The notes beneath the pieces were generated by a model that worked only from the letters and a program-made list of their open reading frames with translations, was not told the DNA's origin and did no database searches. Below, piece after piece: positions 1-10,878 of a stretch of DNA of 56,146 bases. Where the stretch lies: contig DASPGX010000019.1 in NCBI GenBank assembly GCA_035620375.1, forward strand, positions 1 through 56,146. The letters run 5' to 3'. The translations under genes and the position numbers were made by a program. This DNA comes from DASPGX01 sp035620375 (lineage in GTDB: Bacteria; Patescibacteriota; Minisyncoccia; 2-02-FULL-40-12; GWA2-44-9). Position 1 is the first letter of the stretch; the number at the start of each line of letters is the position of its first letter.

Positions 1-25
1 GAACGCCGGTAAGACAGACGAATTC

Positions 26-58
26 AGGCCGGTCCGGAGAAATCCGGTCCGGCCTTTT
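26..58 (+). terminator. intrinsic terminator of the gene upstream of the window
   Basis: A perfect 13-bp stem (26-38 with 43-55) closes a GAAA tetraloop and is followed by a T-tract starting within the 3' arm. It has a T-run only on the + strand, so it ends a + strand gene lying left of the window. Confidence 0.85.
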
Positions 59-59
59 G

Positions 60-99
60 ATTTGCATGAAAAAGGGGCCCGCCGGCTGCGGCGGGCCCC
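60..99 (-). terminator. intrinsic terminator of the BACON lipoprotein gene
   Basis: An 11-bp GC-only stem (74-84 with 89-99, loop GCTG) is followed on the - strand by TTTTT. It lies directly downstream of the lipoprotein stop codon. Confidence 0.8.
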
Positions 100-111
100 G
101 GAACTCACGTG

Positions 112-822
112 TTACGGAGCCCCTTGCTGAATGGTCACGGTCTTACCCGCGACCGCGATGGTGCCGGTGCGCGCGGGTCCGCCGTTCCCGGCGACAACGT
201 ACGATACGCTGCCGTTGCCGGTCCCGGATGCACCGCCCGTCACGGCGATCCACGGTGCCTGCGATACCGCAGTCCACTGGCAGTCATGCCGCGAAGTACT
301 CACGCTGAATCCCCCGTTGCCGCCCTGGTAGGTGAAGTGCTGCGGTGACTGCTGTACCGCGTACGAGCATGCCGGCGGGGGCGGCGGAGTCGGCGGCGGA
401 GTGGGTGCCGGCGGGGGCGGCGTGGGACCCGGTGGCAGAGGAGTCGGCGCCGGTGACGCCGGGCGTCCGTCTTGCGTGATGACGACCGTCTGGCCGGCGA
501 TGACGAGCGTTCCCGACCGCTGGCCTCCGTGGTTCGCCTGCACGCTGTAGGCGGCGGTGCCGTTTCCGGTCGCGGTGAATGAAATCCATCCGACGCCGCT
601 GACGGCCGTCCATGCGCACCCGTTCTGCGTCGCGACGGCGATGTTCCCCGTTCCCCCGGTATGCGGGAAGTTCTGGCTCAACGGCGCCACCGTGTAGGAA
701 CAGGCCGTCTCTTCGGGGGGCTCCACGCACGTGACGCACTTGCCGCGGTCGCATCCGCCCAGGGCGAACGCGAAGGAGATCAGAAAACCGGGGACGAAAC
801 CGAGGACGAATGAGCGATGCAT
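112..822 (-). CDS. secreted lipoprotein with two BACON-like domains
   Basis: This 236-residue protein starts with a hydrophobic signal ending in a lipobox (ALGGC, Cys about 24), so it should be lipid-anchored on the outer face of the membrane. Two homologous beta-domains follow, at about residues 40-118 and 150-233. Each opens with a CSY...P..Q.F...GG pattern, contains a C.W.AVS...WI segment and ends in V.I.Q, which is the signature of BACON / Ig-like carbohydrate-associated domains. A Pro/Thr-rich linker of about 30 residues joins them. The start has an AGGGAGG ribosome site about 5 nt upstream. It is transcribed away from the surface-protein cluster and has its own terminator. BACON domains are usually linked to glycan binding, so a role in surface attachment is an inference; no catalytic residues are seen. 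Confidence 0.75.
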   Translation of the reverse strand: MHRSFVLGFVPGFLISFAFALGGCDRGKCVTCVEPPEETACSYTVAPLSQNFPHTGGTGNIAVATQNGCAWTAVSGVGWISFTATGNGTAAYSVQANHGGQRSGTLVIAGQTVVITQDGRPASPAPTPLPPGPTPPPPAPTPPPTPPPPPACSYAVQQSPQHFTYQGGNGGFSVSTSRHDCQWTAVSQAPWIAVTGGASGTGNGSVSYVVAGNGGPARTGTIAVAGKTVTIQQGAP

Positions 823-1049
823 CTACCCTCCCTATAGTGTGAAGACCGGAGCCCGCGTGTGCGGCCCCGGATGCGGGGAACCTCGAGGTTCCGACGGTTC
901 ATATATTACAGATTTTATTTGGGAATGTCAATTTTCGGTGAGGTGCATAAAATGAGGAATATTTGACTTATAATCAAGTTTGGTATAGAATATAGTCACA
1001 AAAACGGGGGTCTTGTACTAACTAACTACCCGGTATATAAGGGAAAACC
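823..1049. other. divergent intergenic region, AT-rich
   Basis: The stretch between the two divergent genes is clearly AT-richer (about 895-1010) than the rest of the window. It carries a strong promoter for the first surface protein (separate entry). I see no RNA gene in it. Confidence 0.6.
963..991 (+). promoter_or_regulatory. sigma-70-type promoter of the first surface protein
   Basis: TTGACT (963-968) and TAGAAT (986-991) are separated by 17 nt in AT-rich DNA. The predicted start is near 998, giving a leader of about 50 nt with an AAGGG ribosome site (1039-1043) before the ATG at 1050. This is one of the best consensus promoters in the window, which suggests strong expression of the downstream protein. 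Confidence 0.75.
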
Positions 1050-3047
1050 ATGAATATGAAATCCGCATTTTCCAGGGGTTTCGGAGCTGTCGGTATCAGT
1101 ATTATTGTAGGACTGGTGGCGGCTATGCCGCTGGCGTCCGTACCTGCGCAGGCGACGCTTTTGGCGTCGGTTGCCGTCACGGCTTCGCCGGGCACGGTCT
1201 GTGCCGGGCAGTCTTCTTTGCTGACGTGGTCATCCACTGATGCGACGAGCGTAGTCATCGACCAGGGCATCGGTTCCGTCCTCCCGTATGGCAGCCGGTA
1301 TGTCGCTCCCCTGCAGACGACCACCTATACGATTACCGGCACGAACACCTCGGGCGGATACGCCACGGCGTTCGTGACCGTCACTGTCGCCGGCTCCTGT
1401 TCCACTCCTACCCCCACGCCGACCCCGACCCCTACTCCGGTTCCGTACCTGTGGTGCTCGCCCGGGTACCAGACGGTCAACAGCGGCGACTGGGTTTCGT
1501 TCAACGCCTACTCTTCGTATCCGTACCCTCACGCAGGACTGACCTGGACCGCCGTCGGCGGCCATCCGTCCTCGGGCACCGGCTCCGCGTTCGGCACGCG
1601 CTTTTACACCAACAGTATTGAAGAGACCCGCATCGTCACGGTTTCCGACGGCGTGCGGAGTTCGAACTGCAGCGTGCGCGTTATCGGCAGTCAGCCCACC
1701 CCGACCCCCGAGCCGACGCTGCGGTGTTCCGTCGACGATTCCACGGTTTCCAGCGGCGAGCCGGTGACCTTTTCGGCCCGCGGCGGCAACGGTCAGTATT
1801 ACTGGCTGACGACCAGCGGCTACCCGCTCTCAGGCTGGGGCCGGGACTTCCAGACCCGCTTCTATAACCATTCGTACGGCGACATCTGGCACACGGCGAC
1901 CGTCTACAGCGGCGGTCAGAGCCGCGACTGTTCCGTGCGTGTCCGCGGCGACGTCTATCCGACGCCGACGCCCGAGTACGGCAACGTGTCCCTGGACCAC
2001 TCCGTCCGCAACGTCACCCGCGGGAGCAACGACTCGTCCTGGGTGAGCGCGTATAACGGCGACCGCCTGCGGTTCACCGCCCGCATCACCACGGGAAGCC
2101 GTACCGCGGAGGATGTCCATATCCGCGACTGGCTACCGTCGTATGTGTCCTATGTCGCCGGCAGCACCCGGCTGGACGGTTCCTGGTACCAGGACGGCAT
2201 CGCGACCGGTGCGAACAATAACTCGCTTGCCCTGGGCAACCTGTCCCGCAACCGTGTATACGTTGTCACCTTTGAGGGCATCCTGAACGGCGCTCCGAAC
2301 GTGAATCTGACGAACACGGTGAACGTCCAGGCCCGCGGCTTCGCGGCCCGGACTGCGACGTCCACCATCGCGGTGAACGGTGCGTACGCCACGCCGACCC
2401 CGTACCCGACGTCGACCCCGACGCCGGTTCCGTCCGCGGAACTTTCGCTCGGCCAGACCGCGCGGAACATCACCGCCGGGCAGACGGGCTGGTATTCCTC
2501 GGTCCGTGCGAAGGCCAATGAAACCGTGCAGTTCGCCCTGACGGTCCGGAACACCAGCTCACGGACCCTGTCGAACGTGCGGGTTACCGACCTGCTTCCT
2601 TCCGGGCTCTCGTACGTCTGGGGCTCAACGACCGTGGGCGGCATCGTGCATGCCGACGGCGTCACGTCCAGCGGCCTGTACATCGGCTCCCTTGCTCCGG
2701 GCCAGCAGACCGTCGTGAAGCTTTCCGCGGTCGTTGACGGTGCATACGTGCCGGCCAGCGGGGCGGTCATCGTCTACAACACGGCACAGGCGGGCGCAGA
2801 CAACGCGACCGTCGCGGTGACGCGTCTGCCCGTCTACCTGGGCACCGGCTCGGTCATCGGCAGCGCCTCCAACGCGCAGACCGGCATCGGCGGTTCGGTG
2901 TTCGCCGCGCTTGCCGCCGCATTTGCCGCGTCACTCATCTACGCGGGGTACACCAGGACTGCCCGCTTTGAGCGCCGGTTCGCACTGGCGAGCATCCGGG
3001 CGTCCATGAATGATAAGGACCGCCTGAACTTCGTCCGACAGATGTAA
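1050..3047 (+). CDS. large surface protein: Ig-like domains, two DUF11 repeats, C-terminal anchor
   Basis: This 665-residue exported protein has a signal peptide cut around residue 35 (VPAQA). Ig/PKD-like domains at about 38-115, 131-212 and 224-300 are separated by Thr-Pro linkers, the second and third carrying a Cys pair each. Two DUF11 'conserved repeat' domains follow (about 313-445 and 463-592; LPS.VSYV.GST and LPSGLSYV.GST signatures). The C-terminus has a TGIGG motif (611-615), a membrane helix (about 616-634) and an ERR-type basic tail. This matches the layout of a sortase sorting signal and is a variant of the TGPGE signal in the next six proteins. It lacks their 'SRFFA' N-terminal module. 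It precedes the sortase gene, behind a strong promoter and its own terminator. It is probably a main surface-layer or adhesive protein; the exact role is unknown. Confidence 0.75.
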   Translation: MNMKSAFSRGFGAVGISIIVGLVAAMPLASVPAQATLLASVAVTASPGTVCAGQSSLLTWSSTDATSVVIDQGIGSVLPYGSRYVAPLQTTTYTITGTNTSGGYATAFVTVTVAGSCSTPTPTPTPTPTPVPYLWCSPGYQTVNSGDWVSFNAYSSYPYPHAGLTWTAVGGHPSSGTGSAFGTRFYTNSIEETRIVTVSDGVRSSNCSVRVIGSQPTPTPEPTLRCSVDDSTVSSGEPVTFSARGGNGQYYWLTTSGYPLSGWGRDFQTRFYNHSYGDIWHTATVYSGGQSRDCSVRVRGDVYPTPTPEYGNVSLDHSVRNVTRGSNDSSWVSAYNGDRLRFTARITTGSRTAEDVHIRDWLPSYVSYVAGSTRLDGSWYQDGIATGANNNSLALGNLSRNRVYVVTFEGILNGAPNVNLTNTVNVQARGFAARTATSTIAVNGAYATPTPYPTSTPTPVPSAELSLGQTARNITAGQTGWYSSVRAKANETVQFALTVRNTSSRTLSNVRVTDLLPSGLSYVWGSTTVGGIVHADGVTSSGLYIGSLAPGQQTVVKLSAVVDGAYVPASGAVIVYNTAQAGADNATVAVTRLPVYLGTGSVIGSASNAQTGIGGSVFAALAAAFAASLIYAGYTRTARFERRFALASIRASMNDKDRLNFVRQM

Positions 3048-3060
3048 AGCTGCCAACATC

Positions 3061-3087
3061 AAAAGGCCCCCAAACGGGGGCCTTTTG
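3061..3087 (+). terminator. intrinsic terminator after the first surface protein
   Basis: A perfect 11-bp stem (3061-3071 with 3076-3086, loop AAAC) ends in TTTT. It separates the first surface gene from the sortase, and the sortase -10 box begins 2 nt after it. Confidence 0.85.
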
Positions 3088-3094
3088 ATATACT
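3086..3094 (+). promoter_or_regulatory. extended -10 promoter of the sortase gene
   Basis: TGATATACT is an extended -10 (TGn + TATACT, 3089-3094). Only 6 nt separate the -10 from the ATG at 3101, so the transcript should begin at or next to the start codon (leaderless). No Shine-Dalgarno sequence is present. Confidence 0.6.
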
Positions 3095-3100
3095 TGCCGC

Positions 3101-3757
3101 ATGAGGCTCCACAACCGCTCGCGGGCCGTGATGTTCCGCCTCGCCTATATTTTCGTCGCCACGTTCGCCGTGGTATTCCTACTGCTCAATTACCGGTTCG
3201 TGGAGCAGAACGTGCAGTACGTCATCGCACCGGCGACCATCCGGAGCCGGAACACGCTGGATGACGCCATCCGCCTACTTCCCATCTCGCAGGCCGTGGT
3301 CGCCAAGCCGCTACCCGACCAGGCCACGCTCATCATCGATTCCATCGGTGTCCGGGCGCCCATTGTGTTCAATACGCCCGACGATACGGACATGATATAC
3401 GACCGGCTGGAGGACGGCGTTGTCCACTATTCGGGAACGTCCAAGCCCGGCGACGGCGGGGTGTCCATAGTGCTCGGTCACAGTTCGGCGTATCCGTGGT
3501 ATAAAGGAGACTATGGGGCGGTATTCGCGCTGCTCTCCAAGCTCCAGCCCGGAGACCGTTTCTATATTCAATATTCGGACAACCGGTCGTTCTTCTATGA
3601 AATGAAGGAGAACCTGATATTCAACCCGTTCAAGGGCGACGAACGGCTGACGGCGATGGAGCGCGCGTCCGGAGACAACGTGATTCTCATCAGCTGCTAT
3701 CCCGTCGGCACGAATTACCTCCGAATCGCCGTACGGGCCGAGCAGATAACCATTTAG
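3101..3757 (+). CDS. sortase (membrane-anchored cysteine transpeptidase)
   Basis: Sortases cleave a C-terminal sorting signal and join the protein to a cell-surface nucleophile. This 218-residue protein has one N-terminal membrane helix (about 11-30) and an extracellular sortase domain. The catalytic triad is visible: His127 in GHSSAYPW, Cys199 in LISCYPVGT and Arg208 in YLRIAVRAE. Length and topology fit class D/E/F-type sortases, with the N-terminus in the cytoplasm. It is the only sortase in the window and sits among seven proteins with matching C-terminal signals, 3 nt upstream of one of them. The substrates carry TGPGE rather than LPxTG, so an altered specificity is inferred. The class assignment is uncertain. 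Confidence 0.88.
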   Translation: MRLHNRSRAVMFRLAYIFVATFAVVFLLLNYRFVEQNVQYVIAPATIRSRNTLDDAIRLLPISQAVVAKPLPDQATLIIDSIGVRAPIVFNTPDDTDMIYDRLEDGVVHYSGTSKPGDGGVSIVLGHSSAYPWYKGDYGAVFALLSKLQPGDRFYIQYSDNRSFFYEMKENLIFNPFKGDERLTAMERASGDNVILISCYPVGTNYLRIAVRAEQITI

Positions 3758-3760
3758 CCG

Positions 3761-5965
3761 ATGTTCCAAGCGATACGGGAATGGGTTGCCAATAACCAGC
3801 GGATGGCGTTCCTGCTGGGCCTTTTGCTTCTCGGCTCCGTGGCGCTGGTACTCGCAGGCGGACTTTTTGACGTGCAGATTTCCCGGTTTTTCGCGGTCTA
3901 CAATGAGAATATTGACGGTGGCGGAGGAGGCGGAACAGGAACAGGAACAGGAGCCGGAGCGACCAATGAGCCGTGCATTCCGGTTGCCGCTACATCGTGG
4001 TCCGGTAGTACTGACGTGTGCCGGCAGGAGCAGGTTCCCCCGCCCATTACCCCTCCCCCCTTCCCCGAGAACTGGAGAGCCCACATCACGCTCGCTAACC
4101 CGAACGGCTTACCGTCGTTGGCGACATCGGCGCCGTACGGCGGACCCGACGGCTACACCTGCTTCGGTTTCACTTTGCCTGACGGCAACGGGTGGGCTGC
4201 TGTTGATGCCCGCAACGGCGGCACCGTTCCTGTGCCGCCGGGAACCAAAACGCTTACGGGGCAGTTCTTCAATAACTGTCCCTGGCCAGTTGAGATGACC
4301 GGCGGCGCGGCGGGCGCGCCCAAGGCAGGTAGCGACTTTATCTTCAAGGAAGACGGCACCACGGAGCAGCCGTGGTTCGGTATTGACGAGCAGCTTACTC
4401 GGGAGACGACGCAGATAATCCCCTCCTGCTGGAACTATGCGCATGTTTTGGGTAGCACGACGAATACCGGCGGGAGCGGCGGCGGGAGCGGTGGCGGAGG
4501 TGGAAACGGCGTACCGCCGTTAAATTTCAACGGGCCCTATCGACTTCTCGGCAGGCTCTTCGGTGAGTCCGCCCTTGCACAGCAGGCAAACTGCACGGGG
4601 ACGTACACCATTTCGTTCAACGTAACATTCAATGCGGGCCGTGCGGAGGTGAACCTGGGATGGGTCCATCATGACGGCGTCGGTTCCGCCAAGGGCGGCG
4701 GTCAGACCATCATCGACGGGTACACCGTCATCATGGACACGGGCAAGACATGCAGCGGCGCGACCGGCGAGACTTGCGCGACGGATGTCGGCGGCGGCGG
4801 ATTCGGCGGCGGCGGTTCCGCGGCATGTCCCGGATCCGAGGGGGTCAATGGCAAGGGTCCGGGAGGAGCGTTCAACTGCGGTACGGGAGAGCGGAGCTTC
4901 GGTTGCTGGTGCGGAGAGTGGGGCGACGCCATCTGGGCCCAGCGGCACGCCGCGGCGGCCAATACCTGCAGTCCCGGTTTCGTCCTGACGGCGGAGTTCA
5001 AGAAATTCCTTGATGAGCAGTTTCCCGGGCTGAATCCTGACGGCTGGGCTCCCGACGGAACGACCGCGGGCGATTTCCTTGACTGGTCCCGCGGCGAGGT
5101 CCAGGCCTTCATCGACGTCATGGCCGAGAACTTCGTTGATCAGGGCGGCAAGGAATGCGTGCCGAAGAATTCCTGCGTGGATTATGCGGGTATCCAGAAG
5201 GCGTATTGGGCCATCGGTGACCGGGGCTGGGGCCTGAGCGATAACGGTTCGTCGGCGGTCGCGCGGATTTGCAAGGACAACGTGGCCATAGACCCGGCCA
5301 CGCTGACCGCGCAATGCACGGGCGGAAACGGCCTGCCGGTCATCCTGAACTGGAACATTCCGGTGGGCGCCGTGGCGAACAGCATCATCAAACGGAACAT
5401 CACCGCCGGAACCGAGGGGCAGTTCGTGACCGGCATACTGGATAATGCGACGACCTACCTGGACAGCGACTTGGAGCCGGGAAACACCTATTCATATACG
5501 CACAAAGCGCATGCGTCGGTGGCATCCGAGCCGGTCGTCGTCACGATGAGCGCCTCCGGCGTCTGTTCGGTCCAGGGCGCCTCCCCTTCTCCTACGGGAA
5601 CGCCGTTCACCAGCGTGCCGCCCTCGCCCACCGGAACACCGGGAACGGTGGTCATCACGCCGCCGCCGGGAGACGACTTTGACGGCGACGGCGTCTCCGA
5701 TGCGGATGAGTGTCCGACGGCGTCGCTCGGCTATTGTCAGGACAGCGACGGCGACGGTTCACCGGACTTCGCCGACGCCACGGACGGCCGCATCGGTGGC
5801 GCCGCGGCGACCGCGACGGGACCCGGCGAGGTGACGATGGTCTCGCTTTTGCTTGCCGCACTGGTGGCGCTGTTGTACGTCTCGTACACGCACACGGGCA
5901 CGTTCCGCCGGCGAGAGGTACACGGCCTCAAAGAGGACCAGGGCCCCATGGACTTCCGCAATTAG
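3761..5965 (+). CDS. sortase-cluster surface protein with Cys-rich modules and Ca-binding repeats
   Basis: This 734-residue protein is co-transcribed with the sortase (3-nt gap). The N-terminal helix (about 15-33) is followed by the shared DVQISRFFA motif, then a Gly/Thr stretch. The middle has several Cys-containing segments separated by Gly runs, and an FN3-like domain (about 525-610). Near 630-670 there are acidic DxDxDG repeats (DFDGDGVSDADE, DSDGDGSPD) typical of thrombospondin type-3 calcium-binding loops. The end is TGPGE (686-690), a hydrophobic helix, a YVSYTHT segment, RRRE and a final MDFRN. No enzyme motif was found. Being in the sortase operon suggests it is the sortase's primary partner or the base of the surface structure (inference). 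Confidence 0.75.
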   Translation: MFQAIREWVANNQRMAFLLGLLLLGSVALVLAGGLFDVQISRFFAVYNENIDGGGGGGTGTGTGAGATNEPCIPVAATSWSGSTDVCRQEQVPPPITPPPFPENWRAHITLANPNGLPSLATSAPYGGPDGYTCFGFTLPDGNGWAAVDARNGGTVPVPPGTKTLTGQFFNNCPWPVEMTGGAAGAPKAGSDFIFKEDGTTEQPWFGIDEQLTRETTQIIPSCWNYAHVLGSTTNTGGSGGGSGGGGGNGVPPLNFNGPYRLLGRLFGESALAQQANCTGTYTISFNVTFNAGRAEVNLGWVHHDGVGSAKGGGQTIIDGYTVIMDTGKTCSGATGETCATDVGGGGFGGGGSAACPGSEGVNGKGPGGAFNCGTGERSFGCWCGEWGDAIWAQRHAAAANTCSPGFVLTAEFKKFLDEQFPGLNPDGWAPDGTTAGDFLDWSRGEVQAFIDVMAENFVDQGGKECVPKNSCVDYAGIQKAYWAIGDRGWGLSDNGSSAVARICKDNVAIDPATLTAQCTGGNGLPVILNWNIPVGAVANSIIKRNITAGTEGQFVTGILDNATTYLDSDLEPGNTYSYTHKAHASVASEPVVVTMSASGVCSVQGASPSPTGTPFTSVPPSPTGTPGTVVITPPPGDDFDGDGVSDADECPTASLGYCQDSDGDGSPDFADATDGRIGGAAATATGPGEVTMVSLLLAALVALLYVSYTHTGTFRRREVHGLKEDQGPMDFRN

Positions 5966-5985
5966 GGAGGGACTTTTGGGCGGTG

Positions 5986-6027
5986 TTGATAGTACACGTG
6001 TGAAATGGTCTGCCGGCGCGGTACACT
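5986..6027 (+). promoter_or_regulatory. candidate promoter with conserved upstream element
   Basis: TGTTGATA (TTGATA at 5986-5991) lies 30 nt upstream of a TACACT -10-like box (6022-6027). The same pairing occurs before the surface genes at 9551 and 10937, with 29-30 nt spacing. The role of the upstream element is unknown. Confidence 0.4.
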
Positions 6028-6054
6028 GAGGGAGAATATCCCTTTTTATTTCGG

Positions 6055-7449
6055 ATGGACTTCGCCGAGGTCGTCGGAAAAATGCGCGATTGGTTCGGGA
6101 GCGTCGGCGAGACGCTCTCCTATGCGTTCGGCAAGTGGCGGCCGTGGTTTATCGCCGGGTTCGTCGTAATTTTCGCCGGACTCGTCATCTGGGCGCGCAT
6201 GGGTTTCATGTTTGAGGTTTCCCGCTTTTTCGCGCAGACCCCGCCGACGACTACCACGACGGATCCGAATTGCGGACCGTCCATTCCCGAGAATGGCAGG
6301 TTTGAGTGGGAGTACGCGGCCGACTGGCCGGACTGCAGCGAATCCGGCTCGCGGTTCAGCCCGCAAGATGAGTTTTTCGCGGGCGCGGACGTAGGCGCAT
6401 GCCACCCCGACGGACTGCATTTGGTCTGGCGGGGAATTTTCCGTCCGAAAGCGACCTGTTCGTTTGAGGATACGGCCGGCGTGGAACTTTCCGAGGGCCA
6501 GGGCATCCGGACCGAACACAGCAACCCGCGGGTAATAAATAACGACTGGCCCGACGACGAGGGCGGCCGTGCCGTCATGTTCTACGACGCCAACGCGGCG
6601 AATTGCGGGAGCGTCCACCTGTTCGGTGCGTTCTGGGCCGACGGTCTTCCCGGGGTGTATAAGCACAACAACGCGGGGAATACGGGATGGCATGTCGTGT
6701 TGAACTACGGCAGAGATTGCAGCGGTGCCACCGGAGAGAAGACTCCGGGCGGTGTGGGAGGGACCGGTGGAGGTGGCGGCGGCTCATGCCCGCAGCATCC
6801 GGGCGGCGCACGTCCGGCAACGGTTACCGCGGCATGCCAGGAAGGCACGATACGGGTCAGCTGGCAGAATCCGCTGGAACTGAACGCGGCGGTCAATTCC
6901 CTGCTCCGGAACGTCAACGGCGACAACGGAAGGTTTATCTTCGAAGAGGGCGGGTGCTGGAACACGTTCGGCATCGGCAATGCCGTGGATGCCGACATTC
7001 AGCCGGGCAACACCTATTCGTACCGGGTGAAGACGGATGCCGCGGTTGTTTCCAACACCGTCAGCATCAAGGTGAACGAGGACGGGACATGCCAGCCCGT
7101 GGAGACGGTCGTTCCTCCCCCGCCGACCACTTCGCCGGTGCCGACTCCGACGCTTACCCCGTTCCCGTCCATTCCGGCATCCCCGACCGCTACACCGCGG
7201 CCGACCGTTGCGGTAACCGCCACGCCGCGGCCTACACAGACTCCCGGATTTGTTTCGGTGACCCCTCCGCCCGGAGGCGGCGTCGGTACCGCGGGCCAGA
7301 CGCCGACCGGTCCCGGCGGCGCGACGCTCGTTGCATTCGTTCTGGCGTCGCTGACGGCGCTTCTGTACGTTTCGTACACGCATACGGACCGTTCGCGGCG
7401 GCGCGAGGTCAGGCGCTTTGAGCATGACTCCATGGATTTTCGCAACTGA
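6055..7449 (+). CDS. sortase-cluster surface protein with FN3-like domain
   Basis: This 464-residue protein has a longer cytoplasmic N-terminus (about 30 residues), a membrane helix (about 32-50), then the shared VIWARMGF and FEVSRFFA motifs. The outer part has an N-terminal Cys-containing domain of unknown fold (about 65-230), a Gly linker and an FN3-like Cys domain (about 245-345) resembling the one in the preceding gene. A Pro/Thr linker leads to PTGPGG (TGPGG 418-422), a membrane helix, YVSYTHT, SRRRE and MDFRN. It differs from its neighbours in having Gly instead of Glu after TGPG. No catalytic motif is evident. It is presumed to be a sortase substrate, from its C-terminus and location. 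Confidence 0.72.
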   Translation: MDFAEVVGKMRDWFGSVGETLSYAFGKWRPWFIAGFVVIFAGLVIWARMGFMFEVSRFFAQTPPTTTTTDPNCGPSIPENGRFEWEYAADWPDCSESGSRFSPQDEFFAGADVGACHPDGLHLVWRGIFRPKATCSFEDTAGVELSEGQGIRTEHSNPRVINNDWPDDEGGRAVMFYDANAANCGSVHLFGAFWADGLPGVYKHNNAGNTGWHVVLNYGRDCSGATGEKTPGGVGGTGGGGGGSCPQHPGGARPATVTAACQEGTIRVSWQNPLELNAAVNSLLRNVNGDNGRFIFEEGGCWNTFGIGNAVDADIQPGNTYSYRVKTDAAVVSNTVSIKVNEDGTCQPVETVVPPPPTTSPVPTPTLTPFPSIPASPTATPRPTVAVTATPRPTQTPGFVSVTPPPGGGVGTAGQTPTGPGGATLVAFVLASLTALLYVSYTHTDRSRRREVRRFEHDSMDFRN

Positions 7450-7464
7450 TTTCCCTTGACGTGA

Positions 7465-7470
7465 TATACT
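7465..7470 (+). promoter_or_regulatory. -10 box of a leaderless gene
   Basis: TGATATACT (TATACT 7465-7470) is an extended -10, and the ATG at 7478 is 7 nt further on, so the mRNA is predicted to be leaderless. The sequence closely matches the sortase promoter. Confidence 0.6.
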
Positions 7471-7477
7471 GAATCCG

Positions 7478-9457
<1,980 letters not shown>

Positions 9458-9470
9458 TGTTCTCAAATTC

Positions 9471-9499
9471 AGAAACGGCCCCGCAGGGGCCGTTTCTGT
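9471..9499 (+). terminator. intrinsic terminator inside the surface cluster
   Basis: A 12-bp perfect stem (9471-9482 with 9486-9497, loop GCA) follows the stop codon at 9457. Its 3' arm overlaps the start of the TTTCTGTTGATATGT element found again before the next gene. Confidence 0.75.
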
Positions 9500-9539
9500 T
9501 GATATGTCCGGTGCTGAAAGACCGTCCGACCGATATACT
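9493..9539 (+). promoter_or_regulatory. promoter region with the conserved TTGATA element
   Basis: TTTCTGTTGATATGTCCGG begins at 9493 and a TATACT -10 lies at 9534-9539. A GGAGGA ribosome site (9540-9545) follows and the ATG is at 9551, so the 5' leader, if transcribed from this box, would be only about 5 nt. Confidence 0.5.
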
Positions 9540-9550
9540 GGAGGAACAGC

Positions 9551-10864
9551 ATGAAAGCGTGGATTCGTAATAACCGGGTCTGGTTATCCGCGGGAGGTCT
9601 GACGCTTCTCGTCGTTCTGCTCGTCGTGTGGGCACGGTTCGGTTTTACGCTGGAATTTTCGCAGTTCTTCGCTGCGGCTCCCCGCGAGGCATGTACAAGC
9701 AACTCCGAGTGTCAGCACGGGTGCAGTCCCAGCGGATTCTGCAATGTGTGTCCGAGCGACCAGTGGTGCAACGACAACCGGAAGCAGAAGGCGTGTGAGG
9801 AGTGGTTCTGCGTGGGCGGCGGACAGCCCTTCAATCACTGTGTATTGTCGAATCCGGGATGTGTGGACGGCGGCGATGATGGTGGAGGCGAACCCGGGAA
9901 ATGCGGTTCAAATTGCGGCACCGCGGCCGACCAGATTGAGATTACGGCGCGGCGCGTTATTAGTACGGACGGACTGAGCGTGACGGTCAGGGTGGGCGCG
10001 GAAACAGGCCTTCCCGGCAACCTATATGCACGGCTGTGGCGCGACAACCGCGGGGCGGTCAACCTGGGAGACTATGACCTGAATAAAAATGGCACGCCCC
10101 GCGACATTACCGTGACGATGCCGTCCGCGGGCACCTGGACCATCGTGATTGATGTGGAAATCAATCCCGGAAGCTGCATCAATCAGTGCGATGGGTCGGT
10201 GTCCGCTACCGTAACGGTCTCCACGCCTCCCCCTGCGACCCATCTGGTCTGCCAGAACAACGCATGCGTAACCGTCCAAGGCGCGGGTACCAACGAATGC
10301 GCCACGAACTCCGACTGTACGACGCCCAGCCATCTGGTCTGCCAGAACAACGCATGCGTAACCGTCCAAGGCGCGGGTACCAACGAATGCGCCGACGATG
10401 CGGACTGCGCGGTCACGACTACGGCACCCCCCAGCCAGTTCGTCTGCGCGCCCGTATCCCAGAACGTATCGGTGAACCAGACGGCGGAGGTTCAGGTATC
10501 CGGCGCGGAGGGCAATATCACATGGCTCGCCCCCGGCGGAACCCCGCAGTTCACGGAAGACGATGACCGGTTGCGCGTCACCTATCCGTCGGCCGGGACG
10601 TATACGGTCACGGTATCCGATTCCCAGGGCCGGTTTGCGCAGTGCATGGTGTTTGTGCAGACGCTTGCGACGAGTATTCCCCCGACGACCCCTCCTCCGT
10701 CGGTCGTGCAAATACCCACGGGGCCCGGCGAGTCCACCGTGCTTGCGCTCATCGTTTCCGCAATCGTCACGCTGTTGTACGTGGGGTATACGAGTACCGA
10801 CGCCTTCCGTCGGCGCGAGGCGGGCGTCATCGCCCGAAAGGGCGGGAGCAGCGATTTCAAGTAG
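9551..10864 (+). CDS. sortase-cluster surface protein with tandem Cys modules and PKD-like domain
   Basis: This 437-residue protein has an N-terminal helix (about 13-31) with WARFGF and LEFSQFFAA. Then come a Cys-dense segment (about 40-110; at least ten Cys), a beta domain (about 125-215), and two nearly identical 30-residue modules (HLVCQNNACVTVQG followed by AGTNECA and DC) encoded by an exact tandem DNA repeat. A PKD-like domain (about 290-365) precedes TGPGE (390-394), a membrane helix, YVGYTST, FRRREA and a terminal SDFK. Similar Cys modules occur in the next protein, so the family exchanges modules. It is a predicted sortase substrate without a recognisable enzyme domain. Confidence 0.77.
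   Translation: MKAWIRNNRVWLSAGGLTLLVVLLVVWARFGFTLEFSQFFAAAPREACTSNSECQHGCSPSGFCNVCPSDQWCNDNRKQKACEEWFCVGGGQPFNHCVLSNPGCVDGGDDGGGEPGKCGSNCGTAADQIEITARRVISTDGLSVTVRVGAETGLPGNLYARLWRDNRGAVNLGDYDLNKNGTPRDITVTMPSAGTWTIVIDVEINPGSCINQCDGSVSATVTVSTPPPATHLVCQNNACVTVQGAGTNECATNSDCTTPSHLVCQNNACVTVQGAGTNECADDADCAVTTTAPPSQFVCAPVSQNVSVNQTAEVQVSGAEGNITWLAPGGTPQFTEDDDRLRVTYPSAGTYTVTVSDSQGRFAQCMVFVQTLATSIPPTTPPPSVVQIPTGPGESTVLALIVSAIVTLLYVGYTSTDAFRRREAGVIARKGGSSDFK
10241..10393 (+). repeat. in-frame tandem repeat, period 90 bp
   Basis: Positions 10241-10303 and 10331-10393 are identical over 63 nt. The unit encodes a 30-residue Cys module. The lack of any substitution implies a recent duplication or gene conversion. 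Confidence 0.9.
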
Positions 10865-10878
10865 TCCGTTTTTACGCA

